Below, piece after piece: positions 43,116 through 55,300 of a DNA stretch of 64,000 nucleotides. Numbering within the stretch: the stretch's first letter is position 1; the number at the start of each line of letters is the position of its first letter. The stretch is taken from contig WPDH01000067.1 of assembly GCA_019137255.1 (NCBI GenBank), positions 310,001 to 374,000 on the forward strand. The letters run 5' to 3'. The translations under genes and the position numbers were made by a program. The notes below the pieces were generated by a model. The model was not told where the DNA came from. It worked only from the letters and a program-made list of their open reading frames with translations, and did not search any database. The stretch is from Corinectria fuckeliana. Taxonomy: Eukaryota; Ascomycota; Sordariomycetes; Hypocreales; Nectriaceae.

Positions 43116-44860
43116 CTATAACTTCAACATGTGAGTGCTGTGCCCACTCACATCCCACGCCGCCTCCGCAGCAGCCACAGCCTCGCTGTCGGGCTTGATG
43201 GTCTTCTCCCTGAGCTCCTCGCTGATCTCGTCGATGTTGACGTCGAGGTACGCCCTCAGGAACTCGCCCACGTCGGTGTTCTCGACGTTGCCGCGGAGCT
43301 TTTCGGCGCCGGGGCCGCCGGAGCTGTAGACGTTGACGTCGACGGCGGTGTGGCCGTGGGTGCTCCAGCCGATGTGGGCGCGCAGGGAGATCATGTCTGC
43401 GAAGGCGGAGAGGGCGTCGGCGGTGTTGTCTACGACGCGGGCGAGCTCGGCGTCGGAGGCGTCGGAGATGCCGAGGCCGGGGATGACGAGCTCCTCGTTG
43501 ATCCAGGACTTGAGCTCGCTCTTGCTGCCGGAGGCGGAGCTGGCGAGGTGGGCCTGGAGCTTGTAGGAGAGCCACTCGGCCGAGGCGGTGGCGTTGGCGA
43601 GGGCCTTGGGGTACCAGTTGTAGACCGGGAGGTGACCGGGCTCCTGGATGGCGGCGTCGAGGCCGCCCGTCTCGTGGTCGCTGGTGGAGACGAGGACGGT
43701 GTCGGTCTTGCTCTGAGCGATGAAGTCGAGGACGATCTGGAAAGTCTTGTCGTACTCGAGCACTTCGTGGACCTGGGCGGCGGGGTCGTTGTAGTGGCCG
43801 GCATGGTCGATTCTGCTGCCCTCGATCATGATGAAGAAGCCTTTGTCGCTGTCCTCGGTCGCCTTCTCGAGAGCGCGGAGGGCCGTCTTGGCCATTTCGC
43901 TGAGCGAAGGGTAGACGTCGTTGTGGTTCCGTCGGTCGATCTCGAAGGGGATGTCGCCGGCTGCGTAGAGCCCGAGAACAGGAAGCTGGGCCTTTTCACC
44001 ACCCTTGAGGGCGTCGAAGCCAGCACGGTCGTCGGTGTAGGACCAGTTGTGCTTCTCCTGCGCGATCTTGACGACGTCGGCGTCGTCGGAGCGGCAGCTT
44101 CCTTGGGTGTTGTTGGGGAGGAAGAAGCATCGGCCGCCGCCTAGCATCAGATCCACGGAGCGTCCCAGCACGCCCTCTCCCACCTGTTGGAGCGCGATGG
44201 AGTCTTCCATTGACCTCGTCAGGACGTGGCTTGAGAAGCAAGCGGGCGTCGCATCGCTCATGCGCGTGGTAGCTACCAAGCCCGTGGTGTACCCGACTCT
44301 CTTTGCGGCCTCGAGCACGGTGCCGCACGGCTCGTAGCCGGGGAGGACGCCGATGGCGCCGTTGTAGCTCTTCCGGCCGCAGGAGAAGGCGGTTGCACCA
44401 GCGGCGCTGTCCGTGACCAGCGAGTTGGAGGACCGAGTCCGGCTGGTCCCCCAGAAGTGGTGGTCCAGGACGAGGGTGTCGTCGATGGGGAGGTGGTGGA
44501 TGTGCTGGCGGAAACTGCGCGTCATGGAGAGCGAGGTAGGGCCCATGCCGTCGGAGACCATGAAGACGAGGTTGCGCTTGGCGGAGGGGGGATCGTGCTT
44601 CGGCTGCGTCTGCTGGCCGTGCTGGATCCAAACGGCGAGGATGATGACGGCGGCCGTGGCGACGAGAGCCCAGACGAACAAGGCGAGCTCTCGGACGCGA
44701 GAGAAGCGGCCGGGTTTCCTGTCGGCTTCGTCATCCGCGGACGAGGACAGGAGGGGGCTGTGTTCGTTCGCCTGTACTCCGTAGAGCACGAATGGTCAGT
44801 TTCAGTGGCCTGCGGAGTGGCTGGGCGGAGGGAGCAGCGAAGCAGCGGGTGACATACCAT
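43116..44860 (-). CDS. PHO8: Vacuolar alkaline phosphatase, type II membrane protein
   Basis: The large exon 44771-43116 encodes the enzyme but has no ATG at its start. Upstream at 44860 is ATG followed directly by GTATGT, and an acceptor GTACAG at 44772, so the proposed first exon is the start codon alone (44860-44858), giving MANEHSPLLSSS and 552 aa. EHSPLL (residues 4-9) is an acidic dileucine signal of the type that takes Pho8 to the vacuole by AP-3, and a membrane segment follows at 30-50 (LALFVWALVATAAVIILAVW). Catalytic blocks are VFMVSDGMGPTS, VTDSAAGATAFSCG (phosphorylated Ser), IEGSRIDHAGHYND and STSDHETGGLD. It is a Zn/Mg phosphomonoesterase, normally activated by vacuolar protease processing. 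Confidence 0.92.
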
Positions 44861-47473
44861 GGTGCAGACTGCAGGCCCGCGTAGCTGGAGGCGACAACGA
44901 AGCGAAGCTGGTGTTGAAGGGAGGTTTGGAAGCTTGGGGCAGAGCGCGGCGAGAGGAAGCCCATGACTGATATACGGTTGGCGCCCCGGGACATCTAATC
45001 TAGGCTATCCGACAGTACGTGCTAATCAGATAAGGTATGCATGTACCTTAAGGTGTGGAATGGCGTAGCGCCTTGGCTGGCAGGTGAGCACCCGACGGGC
45101 CACTTACACACTAGTATCTAAGTAGGTAGTGGAGGCTAGGTGTTGGGGCCGCCTCGTTTAGGTAGGGGACAGCTCTGGAACTGTGGCCACAGGGCCGACG
45201 GGATGCCATCCGGGCCTCAGAGACCTCTGAAGGAGCCTATGAGGGGCCCTGTGACATCAGCGGTTTACGTAGCGGGCTGTTGGTGAGTGCTCCAACAATG
45301 CTTCACCGATGTTAGCGGTGCAATGGGGGGGGGGTTGGGGTTGGGGTTGCAGTCGCATTAAATACCTGATCACCAGCGAGATCCACTAATGGCTACTGGC
45401 CGCCGCCGACCATCGTGACCGCTGGCGTCACCCACCGAGACACGGGGAGCCGGTTCCGGCACCCTGCTGGATCACAAGCAGCCCGTTATTCGTGTGTTGT
45501 GTCTCGGGAGGTGGGTGCGTTGTTTCTAATGAGTATCGGGGGGACGTCTCTGCTTAGGTCCTAAATCCCTCTCCTCCATATCTAATGGGAATATCGGAAC
45601 TGCATGAACGATGCCTTTAGTTTCAGACTTAGTCAAGCTACAGCTAGGCCAATAAGGAATACTTGCGAACGTCTGTGAGGCAAATGATGATGTTCCCGGT
45701 AGTTAGGTGATCAAACCATAATCTGTCTGATCGGATGCTCATTCAGCACGTTGTGAAAGAGCTACGAAGAATCAGGGTAGTGACGTTTCGCAAAGCCGTC
45801 ATCAAAGAGACTTTCGTCGAAGGCCAGGGGGCAGCTTAGGCCAGCGCATGATAACAGTTCTAGCTGGAGGGGGATGCTGAAAGATCCTCATCCTCATCCT
45901 CCTCGTCTTTGTTATAGTGTTGATGATCATGCACTTGGGTAGCAGACAATCTAACCGGAACTTCTGGAAGTTGTCCCCATTGGAAATGTTGAATATGGAC
46001 TATTTCTGTGTCGGAATCGCATTTTTAAGACTGGATCTCCTTAAGCTATAAGATGAAGTGATGGCGCAGGGCTCGTAGCCGTGGCTACGGTACGTATGTA
46101 GACATGGTGATCCGGACCCGGGGTGCCGCTTTTGCACTGTTCGTAGACGACCGGCCAGTGTGGGGAACGTTCTACAGAGGATCGGGAGCCTTATTTGAAC
46201 ATGTGCGAAGCTGAGCCGAGGGCTGTCCCTGAGGCCTCATCTGAAGATTGGATTTTTCGGAAGTTGCTTGTCAATGATGAAAGCGGTAGTATCGCTCATG
46301 TAAGCAAGTAGGTGCATCGCCTCCAGTCTTACACTGTTAGACATACGGTAGATTGACTTGGATCGAAATCGAGGTGGTTGCAGCTCAATACAGGCCGCGA
46401 GGATCCATCTAGACGGCCTTGGATTCGGAGGTGCTGAATGCGTCTGCTCGCCTCCCTCGCGGGATGGTATTGAGAACCCTGAGAGCCTATGGCGAGGCTT
46501 GAATCAGTACGACTCTAGACACAAGCATGTGCAAATAGGCACCTATGATTCGGTCACCATTTACAAAACGCCCCTCACAAGGACGGAAGGACTGTATGGC
46601 CCTGTCGCAAATAATATATGTTCTCGGTGTCCTGGGTGCGTAGTTCGTCATGTAGGTCTCGTCCTTGGAATCATTCGCCACCACCACACTGCAACATAGT
46701 ATCCTAAGGGCCACGACACGAAGTTTTTGGCGGCAAGATTGTCTGGGATTAAGATAAACGCAATTGTTGGCCTAAAAGGGTGCGGTAAGTTCGTGAAATG
46801 GACGCATAGTTTGTTCCGTGAAGACCAGCCTGCTTGGCACTCTGAATAATGGTAAAGTGACAGACTAGCCTACTAGGATTATTGAAACATTCCCAGAGAC
46901 TACCACGTGAGCACAAATGAATGCCTGTGAGCGTATAGCCATTAGAATAATCATCAACGGATGTCACTGGCCATAACTCGTCACGGCCACCTCGCGTCCA
47001 TACATGGGCAGTTAGTGAGCTTTGTCACAACAACGGGTCGTAATACCCTTTCGGCTAACTCTCCCATCTTGATGGAATGATTAAACAAATCTTAGTAACC
47101 CCTTCTGACGTGGAGTTGTATCATCCTCCTTCTGTTTGTCTGACAAACGGATTGCTTCTACAACAATAACCTTTACTTGTCAAACCTCAATCCTACAGAA
47201 GCAACCTTGTGGACTTTTTACCTTGATTGACACATTTGCTGTGATATATATAGCTGACGTCCCAGGGTCTCAGGAAACCTTTGACAAGTAGGCTTGGGAC
47301 TGAATAAATTGCCAGTTTGCCTTTCAGATAAAGATGAAGATCTTGAACCGCCTTGCTCATATTTCGATATTGTTCCTTTAAACAACCCGTACTGCAGTTA
47401 TTCCTCGCAGTAGAGACAGCCAGCGACAAGAAAGACGCGCCAACCAAGTACGGAGCTTACTAGAGAAGGCACA
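44861..47473. other. 2.6 kb gene-poor stretch
   Basis: Only short ORFs on both strands, none with family features. It includes a G-rich tract at 45325-45348 listed separately. Composition drifts toward AT compared with the coding part to the left, but CpA and TpG are common, so it is not RIP-mutated. Confidence 0.4.
45325..45348 (+). repeat. G-rich tract (G10 TT G4 TT G4 TT), quadruplex-capable
   Basis: A ten-G run followed by two TTGGGG units and TT. Enough G-tracts for an intramolecular G-quadruplex on the plus strand. It resembles a telomere-like repeat but is not the TTAGGG unit of this fungal group. Confidence 0.5.
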
Positions 47474-47752
47474 ATGTGCGGTTACGTTATTTTACTCAAC
47501 CTCTGCGGATGCCACGCTGGGTTTGAATGCGAGTCCTCTTGCCTTCAGATCTTACAGCATCTAGACCGAATAAACGATCCCGAGTCCTGGACGCCAGAAA
47601 CGATCAACGAGCTGCCATTCGACGTACCCGATAACTGCCTTCCCGGATGGCACAATACGCGGATTGTCAGCACGTTTGCAGTTTGCGGTCCACAGTGGTT
47701 TTTCGACTGCCCTTCTATCACGAACCCGCACTATCCGCTTACCCCGGAGTAG
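47474..47752 (+). CDS. Possible small Cys-rich protein, 92 aa (perhaps partial)
   Basis: The ORF starts MCGYVILLNLCGCHAGFECE and has seven cysteines, with ESSCLQILQHLDRINDP and ELPFDVPDNCLPGWHNTRIV reading as real protein. I recall unnamed small Sordariomycete proteins with a similar start, not their function. The ATG context (GCACAATGTG) is acceptable. A second frame from about 47647 to 47844 (YPGVDMRRRIKWEEDEMMPR) also reads as protein, so the gene may continue through an intron or frameshift I could not place. It sits in the gene-poor flank of the RIP island. Confidence 0.4.
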   Translation: MCGYVILLNLCGCHAGFECESSCLQILQHLDRINDPESWTPETINELPFDVPDNCLPGWHNTRIVSTFAVCGPQWFFDCPSITNPHYPLTPE

Positions 47753-47844
47753 ACATGAGACGGCGTATCAAATGGGAAGAGGATGAGATGATGCCAAGGC
47801 GACTCGAAAAACTGACAATCAAGAGGGAGCTAGCGTATGACTAG

Positions 47845-49268
47845 GAGAAAATATACAATGTTGAAGTACGATGCACTGTTGCTGAAGATGATCAAGAAGA
47901 TAGAGGTAGCCTTACGAGACGCAAGGACTAACTTGCCGCTTTGGGCGCTCTGTCTATTAAGTCACGACTCTGACATACGAGTAACGACTGGATTGGGATG
48001 TTCTTTGGGTGACTTTGTGTATAGAGACACAAACTTCGGAACAAGACGACGTATGTTGACGTCCACGGAGCACAATACAGCTTCACGTATACGGAGCTGC
48101 CAACAAATCATGATAGTTAGGACTCTGGGCTCGCGGCGAGGCTTTTCTCAGACAGCGTATGGCATAGGTAATCTATCTGTGCTTCCTTGCAAGCTCCGAC
48201 CGAGGAAATCTCAGTAGCGAGTTGGAATGGGAGCAGACAGGCAACGATACATGTTGCGCGCTGGCATTCCCGTCTCATCTCTGCTCCCCATACTGAAACT
48301 TTGTGCGATCGCATCTTAGGCATGTCTGTGTCCCAATTGTGCGATCTAGTTCGCGACTCAAATTACACAAGGCCACCTGCTGAAGCTTGCACAACAGCCA
48401 CCCGAGCTGGAGGCGCGGCCGGGTCGATTCTACCAACGAACAGCATCTCATGGAAACTGAACAACCTCCGGTCCGTCGTTGCACATTTGCCGGGCGAATG
48501 CTAGCCGCCTGTCCGGCGCCGAGCAAACACAAGGATCAGGTGGGCGTGTCCTTCTCCTAGGACGCAACGCATGCGCCTCGTGAGTGAGAAGCACTGTATG
48601 CTTGCTTGGCTGCTAGGAATGGAAAGCTGGAGTCGGCAAATGGTATAGTTAAAGGACAACAAATGGCTGGGTTTTTAGGTCGTGGAGTTTCTACATCCGT
48701 TAAGACCGGGAGTAAGCTATATATAGGTATTTCTCGTGTCTGTCTGGTGGTTTCTACTTACATAGTAGATAGATAGGCCTAGGGGTTTGCGTTTTCAGCC
48801 AGGGTCGGTGTACATACTTGATGCCAGATATGATTTCCTGACCAACCAGATGTTTTTCGCAAAGATGCCAGCCCAGAGCTCTTCAGACGGCTGCTTCGTG
48901 TTTATCTAAGCTAAGACGAGTTTGCATGGTAAGACGCCCGCATGCTTGAAGCCACTACGTAGTATTTCTTGCCCGGATCATGCTGGATGGGTCTAGTCGG
49001 ATTGTGGTTCGGCATTAGCGTGCCGTAGTATCCATGCGACAGACGAGTTCTCATGGAAGGACGGCAATTATTACGGGCACCTCCCCCAAATGCCAGTCGG
49101 TACAGGGCACCAAAGTACCTACCGTCATCAGCCTTAGGGGTCTGGAACGCGCTAACTGAAAGCTTGTCAGACGCCAATGCCCCCCATCTTCGGGGAGCTG
49201 AAGCCGAGTGGTACAGCCATGGACGGGCGGCAGCGAGTGGAGGTCCCCCGCCAATAGGTCTAGCTAAG
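47845..49268. other. Gene-poor flank left of the RIP island
   Basis: ORFs such as 47837-48217 and 48187-48504 lack family features. Composition is normal up to the left inverted repeat, so mutation has not spread into this flank to any visible degree. Confidence 0.4.
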
Positions 49269-49300
49269 TACCTACGCGGGCGGGGGTGATTTTAGGACAT
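49269..49300 (+). repeat. Left terminal inverted repeat of the AT-rich element (32 bp)
   Basis: Begins TACCTACGCGGGCGGGGGTG and ends AGGACAT. The reverse complement occurs without mismatch at 61646-61677. It is GC-rich although the interior is about as AT-rich as possible. The outer TA can be read as the target-site duplication, leaving a 30-bp TIR. Confidence 0.85.
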
Positions 49301-52300
49301 GATTATAGGGAGGGTTTAAGCCTCGGACAGGGTGGGGACAGATATAACCTGGTGTGGATATCTTAATAGGACTCTATAAGGGTAGGATTAAATTTATGCT
49401 AGTTGTGTTTATAATAAGCTAGGATAAGATATAACTACTATACTTATAATTATTTTAAGATTTTGTATATTATGTGGGAGTTTATAGTTCCTGTTTAACT
49501 TAATATAGTAATATTAAATAATAGGGTTATATTATTTATACTATCTTTTATACTAAAACTATTATTATTTAATATAGTATGATTTTATATAGTGCTTTAA
49601 AATATATAGTGTCTTACTTTTTAAAATAAGCTATAGCACTATATTATTTTTCGTATTTAATCTTACTAGCCTGTTTATATTAATAGTAAATATAGTCTAA
49701 TTTAGAAAGAATATAGCTAGCTTTAACTACTATAAAATAATATGCTAACCTAGGTTATCTAGTCTAGTACTACTAGTAATATAGTAATATAAGATAATAC
49801 TATTAAATATTAATATAATATTTTATAGTAAGATAACTAAGATATAAGTATAAGAGGTAAAAGTTTAATTACTTTTAGTAAAATAGCTAAGTAATCTATA
49901 TAATTATAGTTTTATATCTTAATTATAAATATACCTTTAGCTTAAAGATAATCTTATCCTAAACTTAATATATCTTATATATCTCACCTAGAATATTAAC
50001 TATACTAAATTACCCTAATTAAACTATATTATAAAAGTGTTAATAAACTCTATTTATAGCTACTAGTAAAATACTTTTATAAAAACTAAAATACTAGCCT
50101 TCTCTCTTATCTTAAGTATTATCTTTAAACTCTAATATTTAATTCTAAAACTAAAAGTCTTAAATAATAGAATTAAGATAGCTAGAAGCGTTTTAAACTT
50201 TTGCTAGATCTTAAGTTATAATTTTATATAGAGAATTATAAACTCGCTTAAAAAACTAATTATTATAAATCTTATCTAGCTCTAGTTTCTTATTTATAAT
50301 AAAAAATAAGAAAGACTAAGTATAAAACTCCTTAAAGCGGTTTATAGTTTTAGGTTATTTCTCTATATAACTAAACTTAGAACTTTAATAGTAAGAAACT
50401 AACTAAGTATTATAGTTATAAAGCTAGGTGATAAACTTCTAGACTATCTTAAGGCTAAAGCTTATAGGCTTTATTATAAGGTTTAAGCTAAGTAGATAAA
50501 TAAACTAAGAAGTAATCTTAGTAAGATATCTTTAAATAATACCTTCTAGGCTCTAAAAGAGGTTTTTTAGGTAGGTAAGGTTAAGAAAAAGATATTTATT
50601 TAGAGCTTACTTTACTTATATAATAATAATATAATTAGTTAGGCATAAAGTGTTATTAACCTGAGAGTTTAGGATTACTACTAGAAGTTTATTAAAAAGA
50701 TTTAGGTTAAGCAGCTAAACTTTATTAGTACTAATTTAAGATAAAGTGAAAGAGGACTAGAACTTAATCTGCTTCTTAACTAGTAAAGTATTAATATAAG
50801 AGTATACTATAGTAGTAGAAGAGATATCTTTTTTGCTTATAGTATCTTAAGTTTTTATGCTTATAAGTGGCTACTCTAATAGGGGACTTTTTATAGTTAG
50901 CCTAGATAGGTTATTATTATACTGCTTAGTATTATTCTTATAGTTAGTATTTATTACCTTAAAATCTGTAATATTAGTATCTAGCTTCTTCTTGTTTTTT
51001 ACTATCTTAGCTTTCTTTTTTAGCTTTACCTTCTAATTACTACTTTTCTGCTTCTTAGTGATTAATAGAGTGTGAGGACTTTTTAGGACTGGTGTTTTAG
51101 CTAGCTGTCTAGCTTTCTTTTAAGTTAGAGTCTTTTTAGGTGCTACTAAAAGAGGGTTAAGTTTAACTTTATAAGAATATTTAGGCTTAATATTATTAGA
51201 AATAGTACTACTCTTATAGTTTTTATTAGTAATAGTTAGAAACTTCTTTTTTATAAACTTATCTTTCTTTCTTAAGAGAATATTAAACTTTATATTACTA
51301 TTAGAATTCTAGAATTTAGCGGCTATATAGTGGTAAAGGCGGATTAAGAGAGGATTAAGCTTAGCTAGTACTATTTATTTCTTTAGTAAGTACTTCTCTA
51401 AAAAGTCTTTTATACTTATTAAGAAGGTAAGATATTCTATAGGTAGAGAAAGCAAGTTAATATTTATAATCCTATTATTCTTTTTTATATTCTTAAGTGC
51501 TTTAATATAAGTAGTCTTAAAAGTTCTATACTAAGTGGACTTAGCCTTAAAGTAGTTATTATATATTGCTAGTATTTAAATAGATATATATTAGATACTT
51601 AGTTTTAGTTAGGATCTAGTTTAGAGAAGGGGAAATCTAAGATATAGTAAAAGCTAGGTGGCTAAATAGTATCTAGAACTTCTAGAGGAGCTATAAAAGT
51701 GTAAAGATATTACTAACCTTAAGAAACAGAGACTTAAGAACTAGGCGACTTTATTATTAAGAAGAAGGAGTTTATACAGCTAGTAAATAAACTTAAGACT
51801 TAAAAGTGATTCTCTTAGATAACTCTAGATAGAAAGAGGATAAGTAGTAGATATATTATAACTGTTAGAAACTGTGCACTAAAAAATAGATAATAGGGTG
51901 TATTTAGTTTTAGAGACTAGTTTAGTATAGTATTAGTTTTTAATTTTTAGTAATAGTAGTGCTATTATTATAAGAGTAGAGTTAGAGTGAGAAGGTTAGA
52001 AGGTAGTTATAATATTTATTTCTTAGACTAGGGAGAAGCTACCTTAGCATGTAAAATACTAATATAAGATCTTAGTGTTAAAGATGCTAAGGCTTGCTAA
52101 TTCTAAGCTGTGATTCTATAGAAGAATAAAGCTTATAGTACTATTTCTAGAGAATATAATTATTATATTATAATATGATAAACAAGTAAGCCTAGCCTTT
52201 TTACACCTTAAAGTTAGGCTATTAACTAATATTATAAATAGCTAGTAGTAATATAAACTATCCTAACTGTGAAAAGTCACTAGTGAGAATTCTCCTTAGG

Positions 52301-55300
52301 TGTTATACTCTAGTTGTTAATAATATGTAACTTATATAAGTATATTATATCTGCTTAGTAATATAAAAGGATAGCTTTTTATATCTTTCTTATAGTACTA
52401 TAAGATAATATAAGACTTAATTTAGAATAGTAAGAGCTTTTACAAAAAGAATAAGTAGAGAATAATAAGAGAGTTCTCTATTAAGATATTTATTTTATAG
52501 TAGCTAGTTATTATCTTTATAAGTACTAGTACTAAAGTGATAGATATTTACTACTTACTATTTTATTTAATAGTAGTTAGGTTTTATATTAAAGAGGATT
52601 AGTAATATTACTATATAGTAGTTATATTATATAATAACTATAAAAAGACTAAAGCATTATAATTAACAGCTCTTATTTATAAGATAACTCTAAATCTATA
52701 TAGCTTAAACTCTACTAAATATTTCTAGTATACTATAAAATACTAGGTAAAACTCTAAGTGAATATAATAAGAAGTAATAATATTATAAGCTAATTTTAG
52801 CCCCTCTTAATAATAATACAAAAAAAGATACTCTTACTATAGTACTTACACAGCTAGTAGTGGTAACTTATCCTCTAAATCATTTAAGACAAAAAGGTTT
52901 AGATTTTTATTTAGGTTATACACTTTTAACACTTTCTTCTCTTATACTATATAAAGAGTATTAGGTATAATAGTAATATCTTCACTTAAGTCTAGTATAA
53001 ACTTCTTAAGCCTCTTTAAATTTAATAAGTTCTAAAACTAGTCGCTAAGAAACTTAGTAGTATACTTCTTACTAGTATTATTATTATAATATATAGCTTT
53101 ATAGTTAATTCTTATTTTTATAAGTACTACTATCTTAATATAAATAACTAATACTAGTTAGTTAAATAGTATTTTATATTAGTATAAGAGGAGCTACTTA
53201 CTCTTATACTATTTTTTAAGTTTTTTTGTTAAGTGGTTAAGATTAATCTTCTTCTTAGTAAAATTAAAAATCTTAGTAAACTTATCTAGTATAAAAAAAC
53301 TATCTAGGTGTTGTTAGACTATTAGAAGGGTGGTTTACTTCCTAAAGATTAGGTGTTAGATATTAAGCTAATAAATATAGATCTAAGCAGCTTATAAATA
53401 GTAGGATTTTATTAGGGGGGAGAGGGTAAGTAGAAGTAATATATATAGAGATTTTTAAAAGTATTATAATACTAGCTGTTAATATTATTTCTGACCTTAG
53501 TAAGGCTCTTACTTATAAGCACTATAGTATTAATACCTTTTATAAACCTAAGGTAGTACTAAATAATATCTTTTACTATACTATTATTAAATATATATAA
53601 GAAGAAGATTCTTATACTTATCTTAAGGTTTTAGAAGATCACTTTAATAAAGGTGTCTAAAAATAGTCTAAGATTATAATACTATCTATACTTATATCTT
53701 CTATTCTTATTAAGAAGTACTTTAATTATATTATTATAGTCTAGCTAAATATAAAAACTTATATTAGCTAACTTTTATATAAGTTAAGCTATAAAGCTAG
53801 TTTACTTTTTTATTATATACTTTAAGCTCTCTATTAGAATTAGTATATAGCCCTAATCTAAGTAACACTAGGTTAACTCTAATATGTTAGTATAAAAGTA
53901 AACTATAAAGTAGCTATACTTACTATATTTATAAAGATTATTATTCTAGCTTATAGGTTTATTAAACTCCTTAAGGTTTAGCTGCTTAGTATTAAGAGAT
54001 TTAGATTTAGTACTACTAAAGAGATCTAGAGAAGGATATAATATTTTATAGACTAGTTAGTTTAAGAGTGTATACTAAGTAGGTTTACTAAGCTATAGTT
54101 CTAAGACTTAAAGAGTATTTCTAGTAGAGGTTTATAGTATGCTTAGTAGCACTTTATGTTTTTGCCTAGACTATAAAGATTCTTAGGTGTTAGTTAAGAT
54201 TACAGAAGGTGCTTATTACTTATTCTTAAGGTTTAGCTTTATATATTAAGGCTAAGACGTAAAGGTAGATATAATACCTAGAAGCTAGCTAATATTAGCT
54301 ATTATTTATAAGAATATAAATAACAGCCTAAAGTAAAGTGATAGAGAGAGGTAAGAAACTATTTCTTCTATCCTTAAGAAGAAGGAGAAGATAAAAGTTA
54401 TAACTTATATCTAACCTAGTAGTGTTTAAGTAGAGAAGTAAGAGCAACTTAAAGTGTTAAATCTAAAGGGGTAATACTAAAAGGCGCTTTATCTGCCTTA
54501 GCTACTAAAACCGCTATAGGCAGCACTATAAAAACCGCTTTATAATATTACTTACTATAAAATTTAGTTTCTTATATATACTACTCCTACTACTAAAGGC
54601 TATTAGTAAGAAACTAACTTATAAGCTTTACTCTCTACTAGAGCTATACTTAAACAGAGCCTTAAAATAAGCTAATACTATTCTATAGGTAAATACTGTT
54701 TTTTATATAATATTATATTAGAGAGTATATCATCTTAAACTTACTGTCCTATCTCTTTATAATCTATATAAAGTTCTAGAATAAGTACTATATAAGCATA
54801 AAGAGAATAAGTAAGCAGTTAATCTACTAACTTAGCTGTGATTAACAGCCTAGTATTAAGTGTAAAATCCCCTAAAACCTTTAGGTATACTAGCAGACTA
54901 TATTACTAAAACTTAAGATACGCTTAGTATAGGTTAAATCCCTAACTACAGAAATCTAACTAGAGTTAAGTTTTAGCTTAAGAATATTATATAAGACCCT
55001 AGCTGCTAAGTTTAGAACTTTACTATAGCAGATCTTAATAGTAATAGTATTAGATAGTTCTCTAATACTATAAAGGATCACTATTATAAGAACAGCAAAA
55101 AATTAAGTAAGCTTAAAAACATACTCTAAGTTATTAATTAGGTTTTTATAAATATTAATAGTAACCTGTCTTATAATAGTCTTAATAATATAATAATAAC
55201 TTATACTCTTAATATACTATCTATCTATACTAAATCCGCTCTACTAGAAGATAACTTTAGGTATAGTAATATCTTATATATCTATAAGACAGAATATAAT

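Noticed and set aside
43131..44144. 337-codon plus-strand ORF opposite PHO8, rich in Val/Gly/Asp
   Set aside because: Composition is that of a reverse-complement shadow; the alkaline phosphatase frame is unambiguous.
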